From contig JAKNDB010000068.1 of the NCBI GenBank assembly GCA_024305405.1, positions 7,865,501 to 7,929,500 on the forward strand: a stretch of DNA of 64,000 nt, given 5' to 3'. The notes under the pieces are model-generated. The model saw only the letters and a program-made list of their open reading frames with translations. It did not search any database and had not been told where the DNA came from. A program made the position numbers and the translations under genes. Each line of letters starts with the position of its first letter. Positions within the stretch are counted from its first letter, which is position 1. Source of the stretch: Dirofilaria immitis (Eukaryota; Nematoda; Chromadorea; Rhabditida; Onchocercidae). Below are positions 1 through 13,187 of this stretch, piece by piece.

Positions 1-979
1 CAAGCGAGAGTTTTCGATTTTTATAAGAGCAAACTGCCACACTTTCTTTTATGACAGATCATTTTCGATGATGTTGAACATTTCTTATGATAGGGAGACT
101 GATAGAATCAACAAGAAAGCCTTCCTATATCACCCGATAACGAAGCAGGTTGTTCTGACATTCAAGGTTATAATGTAGAAACAGGCTGCGTTAGTGAAGC
201 TCTTGCTAAAGGAGTGTTATTCAGGCATTGCTTCTGTCTTTCTCATCTCACATTTTATGGAGTGAAATTGGCATGTCTGATGCATATGTCACAGAGTGAA
301 GTTCATTTGAATGATCTTTAAACTCATAGAAGGCGATGATGAAGATCGGCGAATGAAGTTAACAAATGTTTCTTATTTGTCATTATTCTTCTTATTAGTT
401 CGTCAACTACTGTTGCTGCTTTAGTTTTTCATTGTGAATTCATTTTACCTTAATTTTTCCCGTTTTTTCTTTTATCATTTAGGCATCTATCATATCCTGA
501 AGAATCGATTTTTATTCCGTAACGTACTCTGTTTTTCTCCAAATAGTTTGTTTGATGATAGAACAATCCTTTAATGTTTGATGATAGAATAATGGATTGG
601 TATACTTTTAATTAGCCATATATTACTTTTTACAATCTTTCAATTTTCAACATCATTTCTCTTTCTTTCTTAATTTTTGTCACCAGCAATGCAAGTAATA
701 TTATCTCTAACTTATATCATCTATTTCTTATTGTTTGTATTTATAATTTAAAATATTCTGATATAAATTAGTATTTGTAAAAATAGAAGGTCATTGAAAT
801 GACGTTATAATCGCTTGACATTGTGAAGCAACCATTTTAACATCGTACATTAATTCTTGTTCTATCGATTTCTATAAGCTGTAGATTTGGATATTTTTAA
901 GCTGCTCATTGTTATTTTTAAAGAATAAATGATATAGAAAAAATAATTGGATGCTAAGTGTATATTTCAGGCATAAAAA
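1..979. other. Upstream region, no gene seen
   Basis: I see no supported exon here. The stretch is AT-rich with frequent stops in all frames. The first 350 bases are slightly less AT-rich and could be the 3' end of a gene lying left of the window, but no protein family is recognisable. The rest should hold the promoter of the reductase gene that starts at 980. Confidence 0.4.
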
Positions 980-3837
980 ATGGTCTGTCAATGTGCGTTG
1001 TTATTACTTGGTTGGGCTTTCCTCTTGTATTTGCTTTATCGTTTGGCCACAGTTCTTTATAATCTCATTTACCCATTCTTTATTGCAACTCCCATCAATC
1101 TATACAAGGCTGCTGGTGGCAAATGGGCAGGTAAAGGATATGTATTTTCATTTTTTCTCATGGCTGAAAAATTTAACTTATATGTTAAGAAGAAGCACTT
1201 TCTTTCAAATATTGTTGCAAATATGAGAATTCGAAAAATTAATCCACAATCATGATAAAAATTTTCTTTTATTTTTCAGTCGTAACCGGAAGTACTGATG
1301 GAATAGGAAAAGCTTATGCTTTCGAATTAGCAAGATATGGCTTTTCCATTATTTTGATATCACGTACTCAAAGCAAGCTGAATGCAGTAAGGGAAGAACT
1401 TGAAAAGAATGTAGCGTCGAGGTTTTCGTTTTTGCATCTCCTATTTGTTTTCTTCTTATCATATTATATTGTTTAGTTATTCTCATTTGTTAGCTCCTTT
1501 CGTAAAAAAAAAAAAAAAAAACATGAAAGCATTTGCAAACTAGATTTATTGAAAAGATTTTGTCGAATAATTAAAGTTATTTCACGCTATACGTATTTTC
1601 TGAACAACGAATTTTAGTTTATTTTTGAATAGTAATAATATAATTTAATTTTTTTATTGTCTCTTGATGAAATCCATTAATAATTCAACAAATATATAGA
1701 AGAAATGAGATATTTCATTATTATTGTTAAGTCAAAAAAATGATAGAAGTATTGTAGTGCAATGACATCGATTTGCACCTGAAGTATTTATTTACTGTTT
1801 GATTGAAATCAAGCATATTATGCAATTTTCTATTTATGGAAAATTGAGACTTAGCATTTCAATCGTTTACATATTTTTGCAAAACTGCTATTTGAATTTA
1901 ACACATTTACAGGTTAGAACTATTGCGTTTGACTTCACAAGTGGAAGTGTCGATGAATATGAAAAGACAGTGTTGTCGCTGTTGAGAAAGTTAGATATTG
2001 GCATATTAGGTAGAAGTTTGCATATTGACATAATAAATTTATGGTTTGATAAATAATGACATAATGGAAATGATAAGTCTCATTTCACATTTTTTTCTAA
2101 AGTTCAAGTTCCGGGATATTGAATGCTTCTTTATTACTGATAGAGAAGCGAGAGACACTACTAAAGCAGTTACTTTTGAAAATGTAAAATTCATACAAGT
2201 GACCTGGTCATGAATATGGAATGTGATTCTAAAGCATGATAGTAAGAAATAATAAACTAAAATTAAATTCATTTGCTTTCTAATCTAAATTGTCTGTACT
2301 TGACGGTGAACTTTTCATATTAATAATTCAAAATCTTTTTAATAATGTATTCATTTCATACATTAATTCATTTGTAGTTAACAATGTTGGTGTAAGCTTC
2401 AGTTATCCAGAAGTTATCCATCAAGCGGAAGGTGGCCTTCAGAAACTTGCAGATGTTGATATTGTTAATACTCTTCCCATAACTTTGGTAACCTTTAATA
2501 AATTTATCTTTTCATTTAAATCTTCAGGTATTATTTTTGGAAAAGAGTGCATCATATCATAACATCTGCTTACTTTTTTTCTTCGAATATTTTTTCTTGC
2601 AACAGTTACTGTGAGATATTTTAGACTTTTCCTAATTGAATTTTAGTCAAAAAAATTTATTGTTTTTATAAAACATGTCATGAAACCCACTATACATTAT
2701 ATCACCGTTGAAGATTTAAGTTTAATATTCTCAGGAAATTTTTTCTTTTTAGTGTAATTAGATTTGCCAACTAATTTTCTACAAATTATTCCGCTACAAA
2801 TTGTTTTCCAGTTGTCTGCTGCCATATTGCCTCAAATGATTGAGCGTAATAACGGCATCGTTGTGAACATATCATCTGCTTCTGCATACACTCCACTCGA
2901 ACTGCTCAGTGTTTATTCATCGTCAAAAGTAATATTATTAATAAATTAATTGTTCAGTTCAATTTCATCATCTAACCCTTCAACTATATGAGTGAATTTT
3001 TTAATTCTTCTGCAAGATCAAGTTGTTCTTATCGTGGGATGTAAACTTGCAGAAATATGTCATTTGGTTATCAAATATTTTGCAAAAAGAATATGCACAA
3101 ACGAATATAATCATCCAGACCGTATGTCCCATGATCGTTACTACGAAAATGACCAAGGTTATATTTTCCAAGTGTTGCTTCCAGGAATACAATTATAATA
3201 ATTTATTGAATCTTTTATTTCATTCAAAGATATTTTGTAAATTTCGAAATAGGTGATAAACTAATTCAGCGTTTAATATTGACAAGCAATCATAAACCTC
3301 TTAGCATCATTTGGCATCCATTAGATAATTTTAGCCACAACACATTTGCAAAAGAATATTTTGCAGATTTCGCGTCCATCATTCTTTCTCGTGACAGCTG
3401 AGAATTTCGTGAGAAATGCAATTCGAACGATTGGAATCGTAAGTGAAACAACCGGTTGTTTTCCCCATCAATTGCAAGTCTGTTTTTACTGCTTCTACTA
3501 AGTTTTTTTTTGTGGTAAAATTGTAACAAAAATGTCAATTTCTTTTGACATCTCATGCCCCTACAGCTTGGAACTCTTATGTTACTATGCTACTTTGATT
3601 TTTTATGATGTCATGAATAAACTTTATCCTTCTCTGGCTGGAAATCATTTGGCTTTCTGAACTTTCATTTAGTGACTTTTTATGCATTTTCTGTTTCATT
3701 AAAGACATTTTGTCTATTTCAGGCTGAAATTATAAAAATTTGCCGGAGTGGATTGTTTCATGCTACTTGAGCAAGCAAACGAAACTTGTTCGAAAGAAAG
3801 CACTTGCAAAAAGGCTCGCGATACGAAGACTACATGA
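980..3837 (+). CDS. let-767: LET-767/HSD17B12-type 3-ketoacyl-CoA or steroid reductase
   Basis: This is a short-chain dehydrogenase of the HSD17B12/LET-767 group, ER enzymes that reduce 3-ketoacyl-CoA in long-chain fatty acid synthesis and may act on steroids. Proposed exons are 980-1130, 1280-1410, 1913-2009, 2378-2487, 2812-2928, 3053-3157, 3367-3477 and 3723-3837, giving about 312 residues, the usual family length. An N-terminal hydrophobic segment is followed by the cofactor motif TGSTDGIG, then NNVG, the catalytic serine region ISSASAY and the YSSSK active site, which is split across the 2928/3053 junction. Two frame breaks lie in the last exon. One base is missing near 3734-3739, before LPEW. 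Another is missing in the A run at 3808-3812, after which a basic tail ending KTT is restored, like LET-767. Without the second correction the frame would run on to 4012. Function is inferred from the family; the substrate is unknown. Confidence 0.85.
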
Positions 3838-5012
3838 TCATGAATTATTTTTGTTTCTTATTTTGGCATTTTCCAATATATTTTGCAATTTGTTCGATTT
3901 ATCCAGTTTTTATCCAGAGAATGCCTATGAGCGCGAATTTTGCTTTATGAACCTTTGCTTATGTTACGGAAAGTATATATTCCAAGTTGCTTATACTCTT
4001 AAACTCATATAATTTTATAAATCTTTCCAGTTACTATTAAAACATCAATTAAGTTGAAAAAAAAACTTAGAAATCAAAGAGGCAAAGATGTGAGGAAAGC
4101 TGCATTTACTGATTCAGAGAACAGCTTTTACTTTTTATCGTCTTCTCAGTGGTACCATACATATCTACGATTCAACTTTGCATCTTTTTTATTCAGTTTT
4201 TAATGTGCTTATTTAGTTTTCGATTTGAAAGAATTTTTATTGCTATTAAAATATTAGCGTTCTCCACAAGTTATAAAAAATAGTGATTGAAACAGCATTC
4301 CGATTTAACTTTCCATTTCCTCATAAAGCACAAGTATATGAAACGATAAGTTAATAATTCATGAATATACTTATCAAATGCTTATTTGATAAGTAGAAAA
4401 TGGTTGCCTAGATGACAGATTACCCCATTATGATAAACAAATTGAGTTAGCTATGAAAAAAGACATATTCAGGAGCCATAGATTTTTATATAACTTGCAT
4501 TCGCTTTGGAGGCATATTTATCCTTCTTCGTCCATCTGTATAAGGTACGTGTTTAAGAAAAAGTGAGAAAAAGAAAAAATATTGATTTGAAGTGATATGA
4601 TGGCGTGTACATTTGCGCTTCTACGGTAATGCCCTCCGTTTTCTTGAGAAAATCAAAAAAACTCGGATATTCCCAACCGCCGTATCACAAGTTGAGTTCC
4701 GCAATTACACTTTTAGTATCCTTAAATCGATAAATTTTACAACGAATGCACAATTTCCTTCTTGCTTGCAGAAACTTGAAATACAATTATATGTCTCGAA
4801 AAGTTAATAAATTAATTTATAACATCTGACAAGCTGCAGTGTATAATTTATTATTCTCATTGTGATTTTCTTGCATTATGTCACAATTTTTTTAATGAAA
4901 CACTTTTTATCAACTCAAATAAGGTATAGCGCAAAAATGAAGTTGTACACAAGAATTTCTATCTCACATAGTGCAACTCCGTATTGTATAAATAATATGA
5001 CAGTATGGAAAA
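3838..5012. other. Convergent 3' intergenic region
   Basis: This stretch lies between the ends of the reductase gene (+) and the RPN13 gene (-). I see only short AT-rich open stretches and no domain, repeat family or RNA gene. It should contain both 3' UTRs. Confidence 0.5.
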
Positions 5013-8000
5013 TTAATCGAGGTCCATGTGGTCGTCGGTTCTGTTTTTATCCGATTCACGAACAGCCTTTTCATTAGTCTCCTCATCTTCAACGTCTGAC
5101 TCCATACCTACAGAATTAAATCTTGAATGATACTCTTACCAAATTGGACAATTTAATATCAACATAATCATAAATTTCATTGCAATTTAAAATTTCTAAC
5201 TAAAAAATTAAAGAATGAATTTTAGTCTAAGCATTAAACGAACTGGCAAAAGCGTGTTCGACGACTTACCAGGATGGAATGGCAAAGTTTCAGTTTTTAC
5301 CGCAATTTCTTTCTCATTCTCACTTGTTGTAAACTGTGTTGCCCATGCAATCAAATCTGCAACTTTCGTGATAGGAGGTTTTCTAAGCAATGCTAGGAAC
5401 TTTATTTTCCTAGACTTTCAAGTGTCTGCAAAATTGGTGTTCGATCTCTCCAAAAGTTGACTGAAAATGAGACTTACCTCCATTTCCAGCGGCTATTGCC
5501 GTATTACTATCAATACCGAACTGTCGCAATATCGGTGCCAACTGTCCAGTCTGCAAAGCGTGACCGAAAATATCGACTGCCTGCCGAAATTGGGGTGTAC
5601 GAAGTGTCTGCTGCAGTTCTTCCTGATTATTGTAGATGGGCTCCTTGACATTAAAAGAATTGGAAGTCGCAGATATTATATTTTCATTGTGGAATATCTA
5701 ACTAACTGCTCAGAATTCTGGTGAGTGTTAGTTTCGAAATTAATTTTTGTTATTCGAAAAACAAAGTTATCTTGCTCATAATCAGTAATATTCATCTTAT
5801 CTTCTATTCATTTATTGAATATCGATAATTCTGAAATGACTTCAGCTTGAGCTGCGAAAAAAGACTTAGCTTTACCTTTTCATAAACGATCACAACGTAA
5901 CTCTGTCATGGAATTAATGAACACTAAACGAAATGTGAATCCTCACAAGATTCACTGGACTAGTAATTTAACTTTACTCCTTATACATAGGTTACAAAAC
6001 GCTTGTAGTTTCTCGATGCATTTTCTCATTTTGTTTCACAGAAAAACAATTTTATTACGCGTTTAACAAGAATTGATCAATCATCTGCAACATTGCTGCT
6101 GCTATCGCGACAAAAGAAATACGAAGTTTTCTTTGAAAATTGTACTTCTAACTTATATTTCTATAATTGTACATTTAATACAACAGAAGGATAGTTAAGA
6201 AAAAACATACTTGATTGGGTAAATGAGGAATTAATCGTTCAGCATATTTTCCCAAAACATCATTGATTTTGTCAGCACAACATAATACATCAGTAAAATC
6301 AACTGAAGCTAAAATAATATAAAATTTTAAGATGTATTATTTATGTTATTGAGCAAAAAAACAGTCGTTTCCATAATATTTAACTAAAAACAGTACAACA
6401 AAATCTGAAAATCCTAGCTTCAAAAAACAATATTATAAAATGTTATAAAACAATATAATAGCAATTTCATCTCTTTGGTTACCATCAAATAAATATTCTC
6501 TAAACTAAATTTTTTCTATGATATTTCTCCAGAGAATTAATTATTTTATCTGTAACTAACAAAAATGAATTCCCTATAATATTACTCGAAAATAAAGCAT
6601 GACAATGGAGATTGAGAAGAAGCACAATCATTGAAATTATAACATATTTAATCTGATATTAGCAATAAAGTTTTACTAATTAACGAAGATATTCTTAAAA
6701 TCTTTTATCTAACTAAGAGGGAATAATATTCATTGAAATTGATACAATCACAAATACATGATACAGTCTTATCTTGACGCTAACTGACTGCATCATCTCG
6801 ACTTATCTAAACGCTTGCTTGCGATTTTCCTACACTTTTTCTCTATAAGACATGATGCAATTCAAACCGACACATTAATGAAAGGATATATTAATTTTGA
6901 ATAACACTAATATCGTTCTGTTTCACCCTTTTACCCGAAATAAAATCTCAATATTAGTTAATAAAACAATCTCTATCACCTGAGGAAAAATATTCTTCCA
7001 GATCTTCAAATTTTCAGAAAACTCAAACACTACTTAGACTATTTCGGAACCTACGTTTTCTTATAGATCCATCAGGTGGTGTTATACTTGCAATAATTTC
7101 TTTCAATTGCGAAAGTTGCACTGCGTTATTTGACGAGCTACCGGCAATAATTCCATTAGCAGGTGTATTGGATGGTGTTGCTCCTGCGTGGATGTTGTAC
7201 CACTTTCTTCTGATGCCACTCTAGAAATTACTTTATATATTATATATTAAAAATTTTTGTTCCACAACTTTCAACATCATAGATTTTTAATGTGTTGTTA
7301 ATATTTCCAGCATACATTTTTGGAAGAGTATTCTCTTCATAATTTCATTAAGAAATGAAAGCACAACAAAACAATGTATTGGAATTACTTTTGAAGTAAT
7401 TCATATTTGGATTACTAATTCTACCTCATATTTATTTTCTTTTAGAAAAAGCTAAGTGATCAATCAGAAATTATTTTAAAAAAATATTTAAAGTCGTGAG
7501 TGAAAAATCTTCGGAATGTTTTTATTTCTGATTTCAAAAATTTCCTTCTAATCTTCATCAAAGAAATATTAGAGAAAAGATAACATTTGAGTATTTCTCA
7601 AGCAGGTATTGATACTAGTATTAATATAACAAGAATAAATAAAATTGAAGCAAATTAATTCAGAAAGCAACATAAACTAAACATTATTTATAAAAGAAAG
7701 ATATTTTAAAAGGAATTAAGAACAAAAATTAAAAATCTAACGGATTTGGTGTATCAGCAACAAGTGGAAGTTGCGGCAGAAGGTTGGCTGCTTCACTAGC
7801 CGACGCGCTATTGGTATGATTCATCAATGAAAGTAATTGCATCAGCTGATTTTGATCAAGATTTCCAAGTGCTCCAAGTTCACTGTCGGCACCAGCACTG
7901 CCTAACGCTGCTAAAGTACCGAAAGATGAAGCACCGGCACGATCGGCTCCCCGCGTGCTGCTGCTCGTGGGGCTGGAGGATTATTTAGTGTTTCATTTAT

Positions 8001-9539
8001 CTAAAACACAACCTCTGTGTCAATGCACTTTTGAACAGGTATTAATTGAATAAAGGAAAAAAAAAAAAAAAAACAACGTAACAGATTGAAGGTTTAGTAA
8101 TCCGAACAATGATTCGTATTTCTCGAACTGTGATCGGAACGGAAAGATTACCTATTCAAATACTTAAAAGAATCTTAAAAAATACCGAAAGTCATGGTCA
8201 AAAACCTCATAAACAAGCAAATTTTTTTGTGTTTTTTTATTGTGATATTACTTTCAAGTATCGTAATTTCTTTTATAACCGACTAAACAACCATGTATTA
8301 CAGAAGATTCTTTTTGATAATTTTATATGAAATGAAATATAGGTAAAGAGAAACTGACTTTCTTGCAGTTTTCATCATCTTTATCAGTTTTACCATCCTG
8401 CATCCAGAATAGACGTTTTTCATCCGTACTTTTGAATTTCAACATATAGACGCGACCGTCCGTACATTCTTTTACTCGCAAAAATTCCGTGTCGCCAGGA
8501 AAAATGATCAGATCCTGTTAAGAAAAAAATCTTTAGAGTTTTAGTTGATTACATATTTGCTTTTTCTGCTAGCCTCACTTTTTAAAAACCCAATTGTTTT
8601 TCATAATACTCAAATCCTAAGGATTGGAAGAATTTCTTTTGCTTTTCTTATGTGCTCTGTCTTCACTTTATGTCATCACTTCTTTCTAAAAAATAACGAT
8701 AAATTATTAGATCAAAAATTGATAGGTAAACTATCGCTGGCCAACTTTTGATCTCCAAATCTATTTGAAAAACTGGAAGCTCTAACACAGTTTAATAAAA
8801 TGTCTCACGTCGGCAATAAGCCATTCCTTTTTTACCATAAAATAAATAGCTAACGAAAGCGCAACAGCAAACCTAAGTATAAAAAAGATAATAGATAAAC
8901 GGTTTTTTCTTTTTTAATGAGATTTCTATTGTTAACGACACAACAAGAAAATAATCAACAAATTAGAAAGAAAAAAGTATGGGATGTAAAATGAGACAGA
9001 GTATTTTCTATGGACGGTATTATCATGAAAATTATCGTTATAAGCTCAAATATATTGAATTTTAAGTAAAAAATATATACTGAGAATATTACTAACATCA
9101 ACAACTGTTCCAGTTTCACGATTTTTCCAACAAAAATGCATTAGTTGATCACTAGATTGCTTGATGAAAATCAATCCTTTCGTTTTATCAGCCACAACTT
9201 TTCGCTTATCCACCGTCGAACCTGCTTGTAAATTCGACCGGCCTGCCTTAATCAATATTTGATTCTATAATAATCTAAACTATGAATGAACGAATAAGCT
9301 AAACAAGATATCTGATTCATCCGCCAGTGGGGTTGCTAATATTCAGCACCTTTTGTTTAACAAATAAATTAAAAAAATTTTTTCAAATAATTTGAAGTTT
9401 TCATAAATAAATATCGCCATATTAAGTATAAGATCCTCACTATAAAAGTGTCCTTAAAACCGCAACAGGTTACCTTAAACTCAACCAAATAACCACTGTT
9501 CGCTTGACTGGATCGCGAGTTCGCAAACATAACACTCAT
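5013..9539 (-). CDS. rpn-13: Proteasomal ubiquitin receptor RPN13/ADRM1
   Basis: RPN13 sits on the proteasome regulatory particle, binds ubiquitin through a Pru domain and recruits the deubiquitinase UCH37 through a C-terminal DEUBAD domain. Exons in transcript order are 9539-9474, 9264-9097, 8514-8359, 8000-7742, 7220-7055, 6308-6211, 5643-5478, 5356-5270 and 5107-5013. The Pru domain fills the first three exons ([42 protein letters not shown]). A Ser/Gly/Ala-rich linker follows. The DEUBAD region runs from SVDFTDVL through [12 protein letters not shown] to DLIAWATQF, and the tail is acidic. The start ATG at 9539 is the first one before the Pru domain. Two single bases appear to be missing: one in the run of four G at 7969-7972 and one near 7186-7190. 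Both restore a typical linker, so I read them as sequence errors. Confidence 0.93.
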
Positions 9540-10376
9540 ATTGACAGAAATTTGAGAAAATAATTTATCGATGTTCTTGAATTTTTTTTAAAACTAGAAA
9601 CCTGAAATCTAGAAAAGTGACGAACAAAATTACAAAGCAAGAACATAGAGATCTCTACAAACCATTTTATTCCTAGTGAAAGCTTTCTTTCTCGATAAAT
9701 TACAGCATGAAAGTAAGTTGACTAGCAGTCCTCATTTGACTTAAACCATTTTCTAATAAACGTCTGATAAAAAAGATTCGAATTTTTGCCTTATATTTCT
9801 TGGATTATATTTTTACATGCATAGAGGTTCTAAGATATAATTTATTTGATCTTAAGATATTCCAAAAAAAGAAGTTTAAAATCAGCTGAATAGAAAACAA
9901 TAGTTTTGTGTCATATCTTTTTCTACAATTATAGAACAAAAAAATAAACTGCTTCAACTCCTAACACTGCTCAATCCTCTCTACATTGCATAAGCAAGCA
10001 GAATCAAATTGTCTCATCTTCGACTGAACATTTCGTATCGATAAATTTATATCAATCAATTTTTAATAAAATTTATGTCAATGAAATTAGAGTCTTAAAG
10101 GACAAAAGACATAAATTGCAAAAAAATAATAGTTAATTGAAGAAAACAACTAAGGATTTCAATAATCAAAAACACAGAAAGTAATTGAATAGATGCTTTT
10201 ATTCGAATAAACATGAGAAATATGTATACATAATTATCTGAATATGAGCATAATGAATTTATAACATATGCCATTGCATGTTTTTATTTCTTTATGAGTT
10301 CAAATTAACTTTGTCGAAATATGTTATAACATACTAAAAATAATATTCACTATAAAATAATTAGAAAGAAATGAAA
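9540..10376. other. Intergenic region between RPN13 and INTS15
   Basis: About 0.8 kb of AT-rich DNA upstream of RPN13 and downstream of INTS15. I see no open coding stretch of note, repeat or RNA gene. No splice acceptor abuts the RPN13 ATG, so a conventional promoter or a short 5' leader is likely. Confidence 0.5.
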
Positions 10377-13187
10377 CTAAATTTCTAAAAGTTCATCTTT
10401 CAGTGATTTGAAGAAAACACTCGATTTCGGACTTTCTAGAACATCCATAAGATCCTTTTCTGTGAGAACATGAGAGAGCCTCGCAAGATGAATGTGATAG
10501 CATAAGATATTTTTGTCAAAAACTGAATAATCAGCAGCTTCTGATAGAATCTGAAGTGGTCGTGAGACTTCTATAGGCAATCATCTAGAAATGTATTTAC
10601 TGTGAAATATAATAAACGATAACTAAAGAGTTTTAAATTACACATCCGAAAGCCCAAAATGTCACGCAGCACAAAAGTGCTGCAGATAAATTGACATCAA
10701 CAAAGCAATAAAGGTTGCTTCTGATAATAAAATCAAATCGGATATGTTGCGGTAATTCAAAAATCTATATAGAAATAGAAAAAGATGGAAATATTTTTTC
10801 GAAATATCTGAATCATTTATAAGTATTTGGAAATATTTTTCGAAATATCTGAATCATTTATAAGACAGACGAAAATTATATAATAATTAGCAATAAAATT
10901 AATCTTGAAAGGAAAAAAAGCAGTTACTTCGAGCGCCGGTCTCAACTCTAATGAAGGAAAAATTTTCCATTCGGCATAAAGCATTACTGTAAAACCATGC
11001 AATGGATTTTTAGAAATACCGCCAATGCAACAATCATAAACAACCATATATGGGAATGTCTGAAAAGTATATGTAAGAATTTAGTAAAACATGTTTTCAT
11101 TTAGTTTATAATTATAAATGAAGATAGATACCACAGAAGCGAAATGTTTTGTAACAATTGGAGTTTCTTTGATAAATGCCATAATGAGATCACCACGCTG
11201 ACCAGTTAGCCAGTGATTCAAAACCATAAAAAGTGACTGCCGCAGGGAATCTTTGGTGACCGAATAAGCGACAAAGTATGAAACAAATTCAGGAACTTCA
11301 TCAGCCAAAGGTAACAGATATTTATACTGGAATTTAGGAAAAAATCATATCGAAACAAAACTAATCAAAACGTAAAAATTTGTCGAAAAATTCAGATATT
11401 TTCCAGTTTCGAAATTTTTCTGTATGATAACTCCAACTGAACACTTTTTGCTTTTGCTAGTCACAATATTAGCTTTTCTTTTTCAAATTGAATTTCAACT
11501 ACCACAGTTATGCTGAATTGTCTGATAAGATTTTACCAAAAAAACCTTATATGTCGTGAAAAGTTAAAAAGAAGAAAACCACGTCGAAAAAGAAATGCTT
11601 GATGGAAAAAGATTTAAAAAATATCTCTAACCAAATTGAAATCATCTGGAATAAAAATGTAATGGTCCACAAGTTGAGAAACAAATTGCTGTGCATATGA
11701 CTTTCCACTGCCAATCTTAAAAAATACTATTTTTTGTAAACAGGTACAAACAATGCGACACTTAAATTCCTGCACAGAAAATTTTCATATATTTAAATTT
11801 AAAAGCAACCTTATGCAACCACTGTGAAATATGATTTAACACTGAATAACATGGATACTGCACAGCCAGTGAACATAAATTGATTAGTAATGAAATACGT
11901 GTTTCATGTAAAAGTGGTTCGCCCTCACGGCCACAAAATATCGCTTCGAAATATGAATACTGATGACCACGCGGTTCACATTCTCTTTCCTGAAAAACGA
12001 TGTGTATTAAAACAATTACAGGGTTCATATTTTCGAGTAATAATGGGATTTTATGAAACACTTAACAATAAAAGCAAGATTAATGTGACCACCAGTACTC
12101 AAGGCATATTTCCTGATTATAGCAAATTATAATAAATTTGGCCAAATATCTTACAAACATAGCATAGAAACATCATTTTCATCATTCGCTTGAAATTTCT
12201 ACGACATATGTCCAGTATGCACAGCATGCTATTTTGCATTATCCAACGATGAGAGTGTTCAAGCGAAATTTATATGGATCACCCTCTGGTGCTGGAACAG
12301 CTTCTCTTCGGAAATATTCGTTAAATGATTATAAAGTTATGCTTTCACCTTACGCAAATATTACTTATTGTTAAACATTCCACTAATTCTATTTTTTTAA
12401 GCGCTAATATGAAAAGTGTAACGGTAATTAACTCACTGAAAGAGTTTACTTGAAGCTAATGACTTAGTAAAACTAGACATTGATATAAAGAAAAATCACT
12501 TTGAAATAATCGCAGAGAATTTGCATTAGACGTAACTGTTGTATTTGATTCAACCGAGATACTCGTCGATCCGGAGAAATGCAAAATAAATCATTATCGA
12601 GTTGATACTGTAATTCATTATTTCGAAGTGCTGCAGGGCCACGCCATTTCTGTCCTTGCTGCCCGCAAACTTTTGTTACCTCAAGAAGTTTTCTATATCA
12701 CTTTATGATTTCACAACCGAACCATTCAGTGCACAGATAGATTCTAACCGAAACATATATTATCCTAAGCTAAAAGATTAAGGTTGGAATCAAAAATAAC
12801 AAATACTTGATTGAAAATCTTCAAAAACATCGACATAAATTAGCCATTTTAAATTACAATGAACAAGAAATGCGTCTTGGAATTGGAAATCTTATTAAAA
12901 GTGAACGTCAAAAAAATTATTTTATATTCGATAGCTGCTCAGAAATGTGTTTCAATTTCATTTTTAATGGCAATACTTTATTAGATAGCGCAAGTTTCAT
13001 TACATGTGTGAAAAATTTCGTCAGCTTACGAATGTGAAATAAAAATTGGTTCTTAAGCACAAAAGTCTAATCAAAGTAATAGCAGCACCTGTTCCAAGAT
13101 ATCTGTGACGCAAGCGGGAAAGGACTGATGTTTCCGAGGAGAAGCTACTCCAATTCCAGACGGCTGACCACTACCACGTCTTTCCAT
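10377..13187 (-). CDS. Integrator complex subunit 15 homolog (C7orf26 family)
   Basis: INTS15 is a helical-repeat subunit of Integrator, the nuclear complex that cleaves snRNA and other nascent transcripts. Proposed exons are 13187-13089, 12658-12500, 11989-11810, 11769-11632, 11326-11132, 11059-10928, 10764-10642 and about 10584-10377. Phases match from the first to the seventh. The match to the human protein, recalled from memory, is clearest in exon 2 (RRVSRLNQIQQLRLMQILCDY) plus LLINLCSLAVQYPCYSVLNH, the FVSQLVDHYIFIPDD segment, the block ending IMAFIKETPIV, and LARLSHVLTEKDLMDVLES near the C-terminus. The last two exons do not join in frame as written. One base is probably missing near 10580-10642, and exon 7 may carry a further error. 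Similarity is modest but colinear over the whole length. The first exon (starting MERRGSGQPS) is the least certain part. Confidence 0.72.
10787..10864. repeat. Near-perfect tandem duplication, two copies of about 36 bases
   Basis: Copies at 10787-10823 and 10829-10864 share GGAAATAT, a T run, CGAAATATCTGAATCA and TTTATAAG. They differ only in the T run, six against five bases. The duplication lies in an INTS15 intron, close to the exon ending at 10928. Confidence 0.85.
12169..12375. other. Unassigned open stretch inside an INTS15 intron
   Basis: Between the INTS15 exons ending at 12500 and starting at 11989, both strands stay open for more than 100 bases. On the - strand a segment reads EEAVPAPEGDPYKF and then, one base out of frame, LEHSHRWIMQNSMLCILD, followed by a good GTAAGA donor. 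On the + strand an ORF ending near 12375 contains YGSPSGAGTASLRKYS. The flanking INTS15 exons already join in phase without it. It could be an alternative exon, a nested small gene or chance; I do not recognise it. Confidence 0.3.

Noticed and set aside
5457..5724. + strand frames over the RPN13 region, considered as a gene
   Set aside because: They are shadows of the DEUBAD exon 5643-5478 on the - strand.
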